Shown: positions 19,406 to 28,701, numbered from the stretch's first letter. The stretch is DNA of 64,000 bases from Lachnospiraceae bacterium (GCA_900753305.1 CAADYR010000031.1:38902-102901); one strand, 5' to 3'. The notes: generated by a model not told the origin, from the letters alone. Numbers and translations: made by a program.

Positions 19406-20119
19406 ATGGAAAAACTTTCACTGGCACAGGAACTTCAGAGCAACGCTTATCCCGGAAGAGGAATCGTGATCGGTAAGACACCCGATGGAACGAAGGCAGC
19501 AATCGCATATTTCATCATGGGCAGAAGCGAGAACAGCAGAAACCGTGTATTTGTAACAGAAGGAGAAGGTATCAGAACACAGGCATTTGATCCATCCAAG
19601 TTAAGCGACCCCAGCCTGATTATCTATGCACCTGTTCGTGTTCTTGGAAACAAGACAATTGTAACCAATGGTGATCAGACAGACACGATCTATGAATTAA
19701 TGGATAAACAGCAGACATTTGAACAGTCTCTGCGTACCAGAGAGTTTGAACCAGACGCACCTAACTATACACCAAGAATCTCAGGAATCCTTCATATTGA
19801 GGATGGTTCCTATAATTATGCAATGTCTATCTTAAAGAGCAACAATGGCAACCCTGATGCATGCAACCGTTATACTTTTGCATACAGCAATCCAGTAGCC
19901 GGCGAAGGTCATTTCATCCATACTTATAAATGTGATGGCAATCCTCTGCCAAGCTTTGAAGGCGAACCCAAGTTAGTTGATATTCCAAATGATATGAACG
20001 AGTTCGCTGATACTGTATGGAACAGCCTGAATGCAGAGAACAAGGTATCTCTGTTCATCCGCTATATCGACATTGCAACAGGCAAATACGAAACCAGAAT
20101 CATCAACAAGAATAACTAA
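19406..20119 (+). CDS. purO: IMP cyclohydrolase, PurO-type
   Basis: 237 residues. Closes the purine ring: FAICAR to IMP, the last step of the pathway. It is not homologous to the N-terminal half of bifunctional PurH. It resembles the stand-alone IMP cyclohydrolase family first known from archaea (NAYPGRGIVIG near the N-terminus, AIAYFIMGRSENSRNRVF). It is followed 11 bp later by the matching AICAR transformylase and lies under a ZMP riboswitch, which supports the assignment strongly. GAGG lies seven bases before the ATG. Confidence 0.88.
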   Translation: MEKLSLAQELQSNAYPGRGIVIGKTPDGTKAAIAYFIMGRSENSRNRVFVTEGEGIRTQAFDPSKLSDPSLIIYAPVRVLGNKTIVTNGDQTDTIYELMDKQQTFEQSLRTREFEPDAPNYTPRISGILHIEDGSYNYAMSILKSNNGNPDACNRYTFAYSNPVAGEGHFIHTYKCDGNPLPSFEGEPKLVDIPNDMNEFADTVWNSLNAENKVSLFIRYIDIATGKYETRIINKNN

Positions 20120-20130
20120 GGAGTGCACAC

Positions 20131-21306
20131 ATGAAAGAATTAGAATTAAAATACGGTTGTAACCCAAATCAGAAGCCTTCCCGCATCTATATGAAAGAGG
20201 GAGAACTTCCTATCGAAGTATTAAATGGCAAGCCTGGCTACATCAATTTCCTGGATGCTTTTAACGGCTGGCAGCTTGTAAAAGAACTGAAAAAGGCAAC
20301 AGGACTTCCGGCAGCTACTTCCTTTAAACATGTATCTCCTGCCGGAGCAGCAGTAGGTCTGCCCCTGACAGAGGTAGAGCGTAAGATCTACTGGGTAGAT
20401 GATATGGGGGATTTATCACCCTTGGCAAGTGCTTACGCAAGAGCAAGAGGCGCTGACAGAATGTCTTCTTTTGGTGATTTCATTTCTTTATCAGATGTAT
20501 GTGATACCGATACAGCAAGACTCATTAAGAGAGAAGTGTCTGACGGTATCATTGCACCGGGATACGAACCGGAAGCTCTGGAAATCCTCAAGGCAAAGAA
20601 GAAGGGAAACTATGCCGTTATCAAGATTGATCCTGAATATGTTCCCAATCCAATCGAGACAAAGGATGTATACGGTGTTACCTTTGAACAGGGCAGAAAT
20701 GAATTGGTAATTAACGATGAACTTTTTGCAAATGTTGTAACAGAGAATAAGGAAATTCCAGAATCAGCAAAGATTGATCTTGCAATTGCAATGATTACTT
20801 TGAAATATACACAGTCCAATTCTGTGTGCTATGTAAAGGGTGGTCAGGCAATCGGTATCGGCGCTGGCCAGCAGTCACGTATCCATTGTACAAGACTTGC
20901 AGGCAGCAAGGCTGATAACTGGTTCTTACGCCAGAATCCAAAGGTGTTGAGCCTTCCTTTCAAGGAAAAGATTGGTCGTGCAGACAGAGACAATACAATT
21001 GACGTATACATGAGTGATGACTATATGGATGTACTGGCAGACGGAGTATGGGAGAATTTCTTCACAGAGAAGCCGGAAGTATTGACCAGAGAAGAAAAGA
21101 GAGCATGGTTAGATAAACTGACAGACGTGTCACTTGGTTCTGATGCTTTCTTCCCATTTGGTGACAACGTAGAGAGAGCACACAGAAGCGGTGTGAAATA
21201 CATTGCACAGCCAGGAGGCTCTATCCGTGATGATAATGTCATTGAGACATGTAATAAATACAACATGGCAATGTGCTTTACAGGCATCAGATTATTCCAT
21301 CATTAA
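20131..21306 (+). CDS. AICAR transformylase (stand-alone PurH C-terminal domain)
   Basis: 391 residues. Transfers a formyl group from 10-formyl-tetrahydrofolate to AICAR (ZMP). It corresponds to the C-terminal domain of PurH: catalytic Lys-His in SFKHVSPAGAAVG (about residues 71-83), SDVCDTDTARLIKREVSDGIIAPGY split over the folate site, KYTQSNSVCYV, GIGAGQQSRI, and FFPFGDNVERA near the end. The cyclohydrolase half is absent and replaced by the upstream PurO-type gene. AAGGAG lies six bases before the start. Confidence 0.93.
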   Translation: MKELELKYGCNPNQKPSRIYMKEGELPIEVLNGKPGYINFLDAFNGWQLVKELKKATGLPAATSFKHVSPAGAAVGLPLTEVERKIYWVDDMGDLSPLASAYARARGADRMSSFGDFISLSDVCDTDTARLIKREVSDGIIAPGYEPEALEILKAKKKGNYAVIKIDPEYVPNPIETKDVYGVTFEQGRNELVINDELFANVVTENKEIPESAKIDLAIAMITLKYTQSNSVCYVKGGQAIGIGAGQQSRIHCTRLAGSKADNWFLRQNPKVLSLPFKEKIGRADRDNTIDVYMSDDYMDVLADGVWENFFTEKPEVLTREEKRAWLDKLTDVSLGSDAFFPFGDNVERAHRSGVKYIAQPGGSIRDDNVIETCNKYNMAMCFTGIRLFHH

Positions 21307-21319
21307 CAAGAATTTCAGA

Positions 21320-21345
21320 AAAGGGCGGGGCTCCGTCCTTTTTTA
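21320..21345 (+). terminator. Terminator of the purine operon
   Basis: 9-bp stem (AAAGGGCGG / CCGTCCTTT with one G-U), loop GGCT, six T ending at 21344. Confidence 0.88.
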
Positions 21346-21397
21346 TTTGCACATGATTGCCGATATATATTATAAAGTCATATGAGGGGGAACATAT

Positions 21398-22249
21398 ATG
21401 CAGATTCAGGGCTATACATTATTTATGGGTAATCGTACAAAAGATAAAAAGACAAATGTATGGAATAATAATACACAGCAGACACAGTCAGATAAAACCG
21501 AACATAAGAAAACAATTTTTGTAGGAAATGGACAGGCAAATCAGACTGATACTCTGGCGCAGAAGAAAAAAGAAGCGCAGGATAAGGCAATGAAGGTTAT
21601 CCGTGATGCTTTTGCAAAAGAGATAGAAATTGATGATGGAATCGAGGAATCCCGGGGAAAGATAAGTGACAGCCAGGCTAAGATTGCAGAAGCACAGGAA
21701 CAGATCAAGGCATTAGAAGAGCAGAAGGAAGAGATACGTAAGAGTGGCTGCTCAGAGGATGAATACAAAGAAGTGTGTGCAGATTATGCGAAGCAGGAGG
21801 CAGAATTTTACAGTCAGATCAAGGATGCCAAGTCTGTTGTGATGGATGAGAATGCTTCTATCAGACAGGTTAAAATTGACCGGGCAAAAAATCAGGATAT
21901 GCAGAATGCCATACAGGAAGCGGATGATATTATGAATGCTGCAAGTAAAGATATCATTCAAACTGCTATAAAGGAAATGCAGGAGCGCATGGAAGAGAAA
22001 CGTAAAGAAGAGGCCGAGAAGGCAAAAGAAAGGGCAGAAGAGGAAGAAAAAGAAAAGAAACTCAAGGAACGTGTGGAAGAGAAAAATGCAGAAAGTCAGC
22101 CTGTTACCGTAACGAAGGCTGTGACAGAAACCATTCTTACACATGACCAGTTAAAAGACAGTACTGCTAATGACCTTAAAAATATTCTGGATGATTATAC
22201 CCTGACAGAAGAAGATATGAAGGGAATGTCGATTGACAGCAAGCTATAA
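21398..22249 (+). CDS. Helical/coiled-coil protein of unknown function
   Basis: 283 residues, no signal peptide or membrane helix. A polar Asn/Gln/Thr-rich N-terminus (1-50) contains KKTIFVGNG. Residues 55-115 are a coiled coil rich in Glu, Lys and Gln, with a Cys-containing break (SGCSEDEYKEVC). Residues 190-235 are almost entirely Glu, Lys and Arg. The end is an acidic tail. I do not recognise a named family; from memory, similar helical proteins are common as hypotheticals in Lachnospiraceae. AGGGGG precedes the ATG. It is flanked by terminators or gaps, so probably monocistronic. Confidence 0.75.
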   Translation: MQIQGYTLFMGNRTKDKKTNVWNNNTQQTQSDKTEHKKTIFVGNGQANQTDTLAQKKKEAQDKAMKVIRDAFAKEIEIDDGIEESRGKISDSQAKIAEAQEQIKALEEQKEEIRKSGCSEDEYKEVCADYAKQEAEFYSQIKDAKSVVMDENASIRQVKIDRAKNQDMQNAIQEADDIMNAASKDIIQTAIKEMQERMEEKRKEEAEKAKERAEEEEKEKKLKERVEEKNAESQPVTVTKAVTETILTHDQLKDSTANDLKNILDDYTLTEEDMKGMSIDSKL

Positions 22250-22298
22250 GCATGGAATAATATAACTTACAAAGGATAAGTAAAGGATATATTTAAAC

Positions 22299-22823
22299 AT
22301 GACATTAAATAAGAAAGCGTCTATCAAGACACAACGACTTACACTACAGGTAATGCCGAAAGAAGACACAGAACAACTGGTTCAATTACTGACCAACCAT
22401 GAGATTACGAAAACTTTCATGGTGCCTGATTTTAAAACGCCAGAACAGGTAACAGCATTGGCAGAAACACTTATTTCTTTTAGCCAAATAGAGGATGTTG
22501 AACATTTAGCATATGGCATTTATGCTGATGATAAGTTGATTGGATTCATAAATGATTGTGGTATGGAGAATGATGCGATTGAGATCGGCTATGTCATTCA
22601 TCCAGATTATCAGGGAAAAGGCTATGCTACCGAGGCAGTTCATGCGATGATAGAAGAACTGTTAAAAATGGGATTTCGTAAAGTGAAAGCAGGCTATTTT
22701 GAAGAGAATGTGGCAAGCCGCAGAGTAATGGAAAAGTGTGGCATGAAACAATTGAGTTACACTGATGAAATTGAGTATCGAGGTATCGTTCATAAGTGCT
22801 TTTATTATGAAGCAGGATACTGA
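22299..22823 (+). CDS. GNAT-family N-acetyltransferase
   Basis: 174 residues. Acetyl-CoA binding motif in IGYVIHPDYQGKGYATEAVHAMIEEL (read as two parts: IGYVIHPDYQGKGYA then TEAVHAM), and the FEENVASRRVMEKCGM segment common in RimJ/RimL-like acetyltransferases. Substrate unknown; protein N-terminal, amino acid or antibiotic acetylation are all possible. It lies 14 bp before rarA. Confidence 0.87.
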   Translation: MTLNKKASIKTQRLTLQVMPKEDTEQLVQLLTNHEITKTFMVPDFKTPEQVTALAETLISFSQIEDVEHLAYGIYADDKLIGFINDCGMENDAIEIGYVIHPDYQGKGYATEAVHAMIEELLKMGFRKVKAGYFEENVASRRVMEKCGMKQLSYTDEIEYRGIVHKCFYYEAGY

Positions 22824-22837
22824 AAGGCATGTAAGAA

Positions 22838-24181
22838 ATGGAACAAATGACATTGTTTGACAATGAGATAAGAAATATCAGTGTCCCGTTAGCCAGCAGG
22901 GTACGTCCAAAGAATCTGGATCAGTTTGTTGGGCAACAGCATTTGATTGGGCAGGGAAAGATACTTCGCAGGATGATCGAGACAGATCAGGTAACATCTA
23001 TGATATTCTGGGGACCACCAGGAGTCGGCAAGACCACATTGGCTGGTATAATAGCAGAAAAGACAAAAGCGTATTTCATTAATTTCAGCGCTGTGACCAG
23101 TGGAATCAAGGAAATTAAAGAAGTAATGCAGCAGGCTGAGAACAGCAGAAGAATAGGAATGAAGACAATTCTGTTCGTAGACGAGATTCATCGCTTCAAT
23201 AAGGCACAGCAGGATGCTTTCCTGCCTTATGTGGAGAGAGGAAGTATTACTTTGATTGGTGCTACAACAGAGAATCCGTCATTTGAGGTAAATTCTGCTT
23301 TATTGTCCAGATGCAGGGTGTTTGTATTAAAGGCACTTGAAGAGGATGATCTGGTGCAGCTTCTTAAAAATGTGTTACTTAGCCCGCAAGGATTTCGGGA
23401 TTCAAATGTAGTGATGAGTGACCGTCAGCTTCATGCTGTTGCGGCTTTTGCCAATGGAGATGCGAGAACCGCCTTGAACGTATTGGAAATGGCAGTGACA
23501 AATGGTGAAATCAGTGCAGAGGGCATCACTGTGACAGACGAAGGGTTAGAGCAATGCATCAGCAGGAAATCACTGTTGTATGATAAGATGGGAGATCAGC
23601 ATTATAACCTGATTTCAGCACTTCATAAATCCATGCGTAATAGTGACCCGGATGCAGCCATATATTGGATGTGCCGTATGTTAGAGGGTGGAGAAAATCC
23701 ACTTTATATTGCAAGGAGGCTGATTCGTTTTGCCAGCGAAGATATTGGAATGGCAGACAGTCAGGCTCTTCAGGTAGCTGTAGCTGCGTATCAGGCATGC
23801 CATTTTCTGGGGATGCCTGAATGCGATGTGCACCTGACACATGCGGTCACATATCTTGCTATGGCTCCGAAGTCCAACGCACTCTATACAGCATGTGAGG
23901 AATGCAAACGGGATGTGAAGGAGTACAGAGATGAGCCGGTGCCGTTACAGCTTCGAAATGCACCCACAGGTTTGATGAAAGAATTGCATTATGGGGAAGG
24001 CTATCAGTATGCACACGATTATGAGGACAAGCTTACAACCATGCAGTGTCTGCCGGATTCGTTAAAAGACAGACGGTATTATCTACCGACACAGGAGGGC
24101 GCAGAGAAAGCAGTGAAGGAAAGGCTGCAGGCAGTGCGTGAATGGAAAGCAGAACATAGAGAGGGGAAGTCACATGTTTGA
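22838..24181 (+). CDS. rarA: Replication-associated recombination protein A (AAA+ ATPase)
   Basis: 447 residues. Acts at stalled replication forks. AAA+ domain with Walker A GPPGVGKTT (about residue 60), Walker B FVDEIHRFNKAQQDAFLPYVE split at the DEIH core, sensor 1 GATTENPSFEV and an arginine-finger region. C-terminal tetramerisation part with ASEDIGMAD and YQYAHDY. Normal full length. Its last eight bases overlap the start of the MBL gene. Confidence 0.94.
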   Translation: MEQMTLFDNEIRNISVPLASRVRPKNLDQFVGQQHLIGQGKILRRMIETDQVTSMIFWGPPGVGKTTLAGIIAEKTKAYFINFSAVTSGIKEIKEVMQQAENSRRIGMKTILFVDEIHRFNKAQQDAFLPYVERGSITLIGATTENPSFEVNSALLSRCRVFVLKALEEDDLVQLLKNVLLSPQGFRDSNVVMSDRQLHAVAAFANGDARTALNVLEMAVTNGEISAEGITVTDEGLEQCISRKSLLYDKMGDQHYNLISALHKSMRNSDPDAAIYWMCRMLEGGENPLYIARRLIRFASEDIGMADSQALQVAVAAYQACHFLGMPECDVHLTHAVTYLAMAPKSNALYTACEECKRDVKEYRDEPVPLQLRNAPTGLMKELHYGEGYQYAHDYEDKLTTMQCLPDSLKDRRYYLPTQEGAEKAVKERLQAVREWKAEHREGKSHV

Positions 24182-24920
24182 AAGAATTATTTTGACTCAG
24201 ATCAATCCACATGTTTATCTCATGGATGATCATCATGAAGCAACCGGCTATATTGTAGTCGGTAGTAAAAAGGCACTTGTTATTGATACGATGAACGGAT
24301 ATGAAGATGTACGAGCTGTTGTAGGAACAGTGACCAACCTGCCGATAATGGTCGTGAATACGCATGGACATTGTGATCATATTTATGGAAATGTATACTT
24401 TGATTGCGCTTATTTACATCCGGCGGATCTTCCTGTTGCACAGGAGCATATGAGATTCCCGGAGTTTATTGAAGAATGTAATAAGAGAGGCTTACAAATG
24501 CCGCCTTTTGAGCCGATCAGAGGTGGTGAAGTCATTGACCTGGGTGGACTTCATCTGGAAGTTATTGAACTACCGGGACATACTCCGGGCGGTATTCTTC
24601 TGCTATTGAAGGAGGATCGAATTCTGTTTACGGGAGACAGTATCAATCATCATCTCTGGATGCAGCTGGAGGAAAGTTCTTCTATGCCGGAATTTGTCAA
24701 TAATCTGGAGAAGGTCATGTATCTGACCAAAGAGGCAGATGTAATTCTGCATGGACACGCCAGAGGAACAGATGATATATCCCTTATGGATAAGCTGTTG
24801 CAGGGTGCGAAAGAAATCGCAGAAGGAAAAACTGAAAATGACAAACCATATAAATGGTTCGGAGGGGTCAATAAGCAGCATCAGTTTGACGAAGACGGCA
24901 GCGTGATCTGCTATAAATAA
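24174..24920 (+). CDS. MBL-fold metal-dependent hydrolase
   Basis: 248 residues from ATG 24174, seven bases after GAGGGGA; an in-frame ATG at 24138 lies inside rarA and lacks an RBS. Complete metal site: NTHGHCDH (HxHxDH), ELPGHTPGG, FTGDS and LHGHARG. The fold covers glyoxalase II-like and many other hydrolases, so the substrate cannot be named. Translationally linked to rarA and followed 12 bp later by rsmJ. Confidence 0.88.
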   Translation: MFERIILTQINPHVYLMDDHHEATGYIVVGSKKALVIDTMNGYEDVRAVVGTVTNLPIMVVNTHGHCDHIYGNVYFDCAYLHPADLPVAQEHMRFPEFIEECNKRGLQMPPFEPIRGGEVIDLGGLHLEVIELPGHTPGGILLLLKEDRILFTGDSINHHLWMQLEESSSMPEFVNNLEKVMYLTKEADVILHGHARGTDDISLMDKLLQGAKEIAEGKTENDKPYKWFGGVNKQHQFDEDGSVICYK

Positions 24921-24932
24921 GGTAGGTCCAAA

Positions 24933-25673
24933 ATGAATGATAATTTAAAGGAAAAACTGACTGTATGCATTGAAAAAGGAGGTCAGAGAGATCAGGCAGA
25001 GGCTTTTGCAAATCGATATTCGGTTACGATCGAGGAAGAACCAGGAGAAGAGTTGACACTTCTTTTTGATGCAAAAGGAATCTCATTAACAGGATATGGA
25101 CTTACCTATCAGGGAGATTTTGAAGGTATGGTTCATAGAATCAGCAATGGACGGTTACAACATGAAATGCTGGTTCGTGCTGCCAAAAGTACAGAGGAGA
25201 AAAAGACTGCAATTGATGCGACAGCAGGAATGGGAGAGGATTCGCTTCTGCTTGCAGCGTGTGGATATGAAGTCACAATGTATGAGCAGAATCCGGTCAT
25301 TGCTATTTTATTAAAAGATGCGATCAGAAGGGCAAAGAAAAATCCCCAGTTAAAAGATATTGTTGGCAGAATGCATCTGGTTGTTGGAAACAGCATTGAA
25401 TTGTTATCGGAACAAATGCCGGATTTGAATCTGATCTATTTGGACCCCATGTTTCCGGAAAGCCGTAAGTCCGGACTTACCAATAAGAAGTTACAATTAA
25501 TCAGAAAAATGGAGCCACCCTGTTTTGAGGAAGAAAAATTATTCGAAGCAGCGATAAAAGCAGCACCGGATAAAGTCATAGTGAAACGCCCTTTAAAGAG
25601 TGATTATTTAGCAGGTAAAAGCCCAAATTATTCTTTAAATGGTAAGGCAATAAGATATGATTGTTATTGTTAG
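24933..25673 (+). CDS. rsmJ: 16S rRNA m2G1516-type methyltransferase RsmJ
   Basis: 246 residues. SAM-dependent class I methyltransferase: motif I DATAGMGEDSLLLAACG (about residues 92-108), acidic residue at the end of strand 2 (MYEQNP), and the RsmJ-type catalytic motif YLDPMFPESRKSGL. The family methylates the 2-amino group of a guanosine in helix 45 of 16S rRNA. Third gene of the rarA cluster; ends eight bases from the convergent AraC gene. Confidence 0.87.
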   Translation: MNDNLKEKLTVCIEKGGQRDQAEAFANRYSVTIEEEPGEELTLLFDAKGISLTGYGLTYQGDFEGMVHRISNGRLQHEMLVRAAKSTEEKKTAIDATAGMGEDSLLLAACGYEVTMYEQNPVIAILLKDAIRRAKKNPQLKDIVGRMHLVVGNSIELLSEQMPDLNLIYLDPMFPESRKSGLTNKKLQLIRKMEPPCFEEEKLFEAAIKAAPDKVIVKRPLKSDYLAGKSPNYSLNGKAIRYDCYC

Positions 25674-25681
25674 AAATAAAG

Positions 25682-26575
25682 TCATGACATGAATTTGTTA
25701 TGGCTTTTTCTATATTGATGTGGTGTGGTGTTATAGGCAGCCTGAAAACTGCGGAAGAAAGTCCTTGGACTTGTAAACCCTGCATCAAACGCGATATCTG
25801 TGACGGAACGGTCAGTAGTAGCCAGTAGCTTCTCAGCGAAATCAAGCCTTCTTGCGGTGACATAAGAAGGAAAGGATGTATGGAGCTTATTTGAAAAAAT
25901 CTGTGACAGATAGAATTTACTGATCCCTAAGTCTTTTGCTGTACTTTCCAGAGAAATATCCTCTTGAAAATGTTGATCCAGATAGATCAGAATATCTTCA
26001 CAAATGTTCCGGCTGAGACTTCCACCGCGTTTCTCAAGATTCAGATAAGAGAAAATATCTGTCAGCATAATGGTCAGATAGCTTTTTGTATATAATAAAT
26101 TAGGAGAAATGTCTTTTTGTTCATCAACGATCTTGGTAGTATCGGAGATAACAGGATGGTTTGGCAGATCATTAATATTGGGCATATCTGCGGTGGCTGG
26201 CATGTTTTTGGATAAAGTAATAAGCCAGCTTAAAGCATTCCTGCCGTGTTCTGTCAGATCATTCAGGTTGAGAATAGGATTTGTGGGAATATATTCCGTG
26301 AAAGCAGGACGGAAATCCAGCAGAAAATCTACATCAAATACCAGTAAAAGCACTTGGCTGGATTCAGGCGTATTCAGGGAATGAATTTTATCAGGAAAAG
26401 TGACAGATATGTTATCTTTATGCAAAGAGTAGGTCTGTTGTTCGATACTGATCTCCAATTCACCGGACAATACATACATGATCTCGACCTGTCTGTGCAG
26501 ATGGGCGGGATAAGTATTATCATTGGACAGGAAACTGCTGAAAGATTCTACTCTGGACTGATAAAAGAAATTCAT
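25682..26575 (-). CDS. AraC-family transcriptional regulator
   Basis: 297 residues. N-terminal cupin-like sensor domain (HLHRQVEIMYVLSGELEI) and two C-terminal helix-turn-helices: LESTAKDLGISKFYLSQIF, and the AraC signature region DIAFDAGFTSPRTFFRSFQ with TPHQYR. It is divergent from the GH43 gene, so it most likely activates that gene in response to the oligosaccharide. AAAGGAG precedes the start. Confidence 0.9.
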   Translation of the reverse strand: MNFFYQSRVESFSSFLSNDNTYPAHLHRQVEIMYVLSGELEISIEQQTYSLHKDNISVTFPDKIHSLNTPESSQVLLLVFDVDFLLDFRPAFTEYIPTNPILNLNDLTEHGRNALSWLITLSKNMPATADMPNINDLPNHPVISDTTKIVDEQKDISPNLLYTKSYLTIMLTDIFSYLNLEKRGGSLSRNICEDILIYLDQHFQEDISLESTAKDLGISKFYLSQIFSNKLHTSFPSYVTARRLDFAEKLLATTDRSVTDIAFDAGFTSPRTFFRSFQAAYNTTPHQYRKSHNKFMS

Positions 26576-26612
26576 GACACGACAACTCCTTTACATGGTA
26601 TTTCTAATGGTT

Positions 26613-26642
26613 ATCATATCATGGCAGAATATTATTTGACAA
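26613..26642 (-). promoter_or_regulatory. Promoter of the araC-type gene
   Basis: On the minus strand: TTGTCA (26642-26637), 18-bp spacer, TATGAT (26618-26613), 38 bp before the start codon. Confidence 0.55.
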
Positions 26643-26731
26643 CTATTTTATATGTATGTGATTTTGCAATTCCTGACACAAATATGTGATGTTCTGGCGG
26701 GAAAAGTTCTGTTTGGTTTGCTACAATATGA

Positions 26732-26783
26732 GTAACTATTCAGAACCATGCAAATTGAGTCGAATAGGGTTCTGAATAGTTAC
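26732..26783. repeat. 16-bp perfect inverted repeat upstream of GH43
   Basis: GTAACTATTCAGAACC (26732-26747) and its exact reverse complement at 26768-26783, 20-bp spacer. A -10-like TACAAT (26722-26727) with no matching -35 box lies just upstream, which suits an activator-dependent promoter; the repeat would then fall in the 5' untranslated region. The 13-mer TTCTGAATAGTTA recurs between atpB and atpE. No target-site duplication is visible. Confidence 0.8.
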
Positions 26784-26826
26784 CTGACAAGAACAATATA
26801 TTTGCTGTAAAATGGAGGAAATTGCA

Positions 26827-28437
26827 ATGATTCAAGATCGCAGGACATGGATTGCTGATAATGGCGATGGTACTTATACAAACCCGATTTTATACACAGA
26901 TTACTCTGACCCGGATGCATGCAGAGTAGGGGATGATTATTTTATGGTAGCATCCAGCTTCTGCAATGCACCTGGACTGCCTGTACTACATTCTAAAGAT
27001 CTGGTGAATTGGAAGGTCATCAGTTATGCGCTGGAGACGATACCAGGCAGTCAGTTTGACGTACCTCTTCATGGAAAAGGTGTATGGGCACCTGCAATTC
27101 GCTACCATGAAGGCGAATTTATCATCTTTTTTCCAATGCCGGATGAGGGAATCTATGTAGTCAGGACGAGAGATCCCTGGGGCAAATGGGATGAGCCTAC
27201 ATGCCTTTATGAGGGAAAGGGCTGGATCGATCCTTGTCCTTTCTGGGATGAGGATGGCAGGGCATATATGGTTTCTGCTTTCGCAAAGAGCAGAATTGGA
27301 TTTAAGAGTATTCTCAACCTGTGCGAGATCACACCAGACTGCTTGCATATGATAGATGAAGGAAAACATATTTTTGATGGAAATGTGGAGAATCAGAAGA
27401 CAATAGAAGGACCCAAGATGTATAAGAGAAATGGTTATTACTACATCTTTGCTCCGGCAGGCGGTGTGAAGCAGGGCTGGCAGACAGTTCTGCGCAGTAA
27501 GAATATATGGGGACCTTATGAGTATCGTAATGTCATGATGCAGAAGGATACAGAGGTAAACGGACCTCACCAGGGAGCCTGGGTCGATACACAGACGGGG
27601 GAAGACTGGTTCCTGCATTTTCAGGATGTATATGCTGCGGGTAGAATCGTACATTTGCAGCCTATGCGCTGGGAGAATGACTGGCCTATCATTGGAGAGG
27701 CTGCCCCAGGAGAAGAGAGCGGCAAGCCTGTTACTACATGGCACAAACCAAATGTAGGAGCAGTTTATCCTGTTACAAGTCCTGATGCGGAAGATGATTT
27801 TGATAAAGAACAACTTGGACTGCAATGGCAATGGAATGCCAATCCAAAGGATGGATGGTATGCATTGGATACAGAGGATCATAAATTGATCTTAAAAGCA
27901 GTACATCGTCATGCAGATACCATTACGAACGAACAGAATCTTTTATTACAGAAATGGTGCATGCCTGAGTTCTGTGCAGAGACGAAGCTGAGTCTGGAAG
28001 TAATGCAATCTGGAGATATAGCTGGACTGGTAAGTCTGGGAGTTACTTATGGTGCAGTTGCCATAGCAAAAGAAAGTGACAGCTATGTCATAAAACTGAT
28101 TCATGGTAAACAACATTTTGATAAAGAGAATGCATCTGCAGAGGATATCATCACAGAAGTGAAACGAATACCACTGTCTGTAAAAGAGATTTACTTTAAT
28201 AATACAGTGAAGAAGATTCCATCTACTGAATATAATCAGGACGGACCTTATACATTTCCGGTTCCGGCAGAAATGATCAGTCTTGGTTACAGCCTTGATG
28301 GCAGGAACTTTGAAGATATTTATTCCTATCCTTCCCAGGCTGGCAGATGGGTAGGTGTAAAGAATGGACTGTTCTGCTGCCATGAAGGCAGTGGAGAAGC
28401 AGGTGAAGTAAGGGTTTCTTATTTTCACTTTGTGTAA
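26827..28437 (+). CDS. Glycoside hydrolase family 43 (xylosidase/arabinofuranosidase type)
   Basis: 536 residues from ATG 26827; an ATG at 26812 is really part of the GGAGG site (26814-26818). N-terminal five-bladed propeller with the GH43 triad: base Asp in YSDPDACRVG, pKa-modulating Asp in WIDPCPFWD, acid Glu in IEGPKMYKR. C-terminal beta-sandwich (about 330-536) as in two-domain GH43 xylosidases. No signal peptide, so it probably works in the cytoplasm on imported xylo- or arabino-oligosaccharides. No transporter gene is adjacent. Divergent AraC regulator likely controls it. Confidence 0.9.
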   Translation: MIQDRRTWIADNGDGTYTNPILYTDYSDPDACRVGDDYFMVASSFCNAPGLPVLHSKDLVNWKVISYALETIPGSQFDVPLHGKGVWAPAIRYHEGEFIIFFPMPDEGIYVVRTRDPWGKWDEPTCLYEGKGWIDPCPFWDEDGRAYMVSAFAKSRIGFKSILNLCEITPDCLHMIDEGKHIFDGNVENQKTIEGPKMYKRNGYYYIFAPAGGVKQGWQTVLRSKNIWGPYEYRNVMMQKDTEVNGPHQGAWVDTQTGEDWFLHFQDVYAAGRIVHLQPMRWENDWPIIGEAAPGEESGKPVTTWHKPNVGAVYPVTSPDAEDDFDKEQLGLQWQWNANPKDGWYALDTEDHKLILKAVHRHADTITNEQNLLLQKWCMPEFCAETKLSLEVMQSGDIAGLVSLGVTYGAVAIAKESDSYVIKLIHGKQHFDKENASAEDIITEVKRIPLSVKEIYFNNTVKKIPSTEYNQDGPYTFPVPAEMISLGYSLDGRNFEDIYSYPSQAGRWVGVKNGLFCCHEGSGEAGEVRVSYFHFV

Positions 28438-28521
28438 TTATAACCTCTCACAGGTAAGCGCACAGATTAAATTGTCTTAAATTAGTAGAACACTAGACGA
28501 AATAATATTAGAGTAGAACTT

Positions 28522-28550
28522 ATGATGCATGGCAGTATGCCATGCATTAT
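28522..28550 (+). terminator. Hairpin after the GH43 gene
   Basis: Perfect 10-bp stem ATGCATGGCA/TGCCATGCAT (28525-28534, 28538-28547), 3-nt loop, extended by three pairs to 28522-28550. T-poor tail, so termination is probable but may be inefficient. Confidence 0.55.
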
Positions 28551-28580
28551 TAAATTCTTAATGCGGAATAAATGCTGTTA

Positions 28581-28589
28581 TGCTATGAT
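28581..28589 (+). promoter_or_regulatory. Extended -10 promoter candidate for nudC-ade
   Basis: TGCTATGAT: extended TG motif plus TATGAT (28584-28589), no clear -35. Start predicted near 28596, about 105 bp before nudC. Confidence 0.4.
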
Positions 28590-28701
28590 ATAGTTAAATC
28601 AACTGTAAAATTCGTTGTTAAAAAAGACGAAAAAAGCACCGAATAAAATTTGGCGTAAGCAGTTCAAAATAATAAAACACATATAGAAGGAAGTATAATC
28701 C

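Noticed and set aside
26732..26783. Insertion sequence or MITE ends
   Set aside because: The whole element is only 52 bp, with no target-site duplication and no transposase nearby; kept as a repeat of unknown type.
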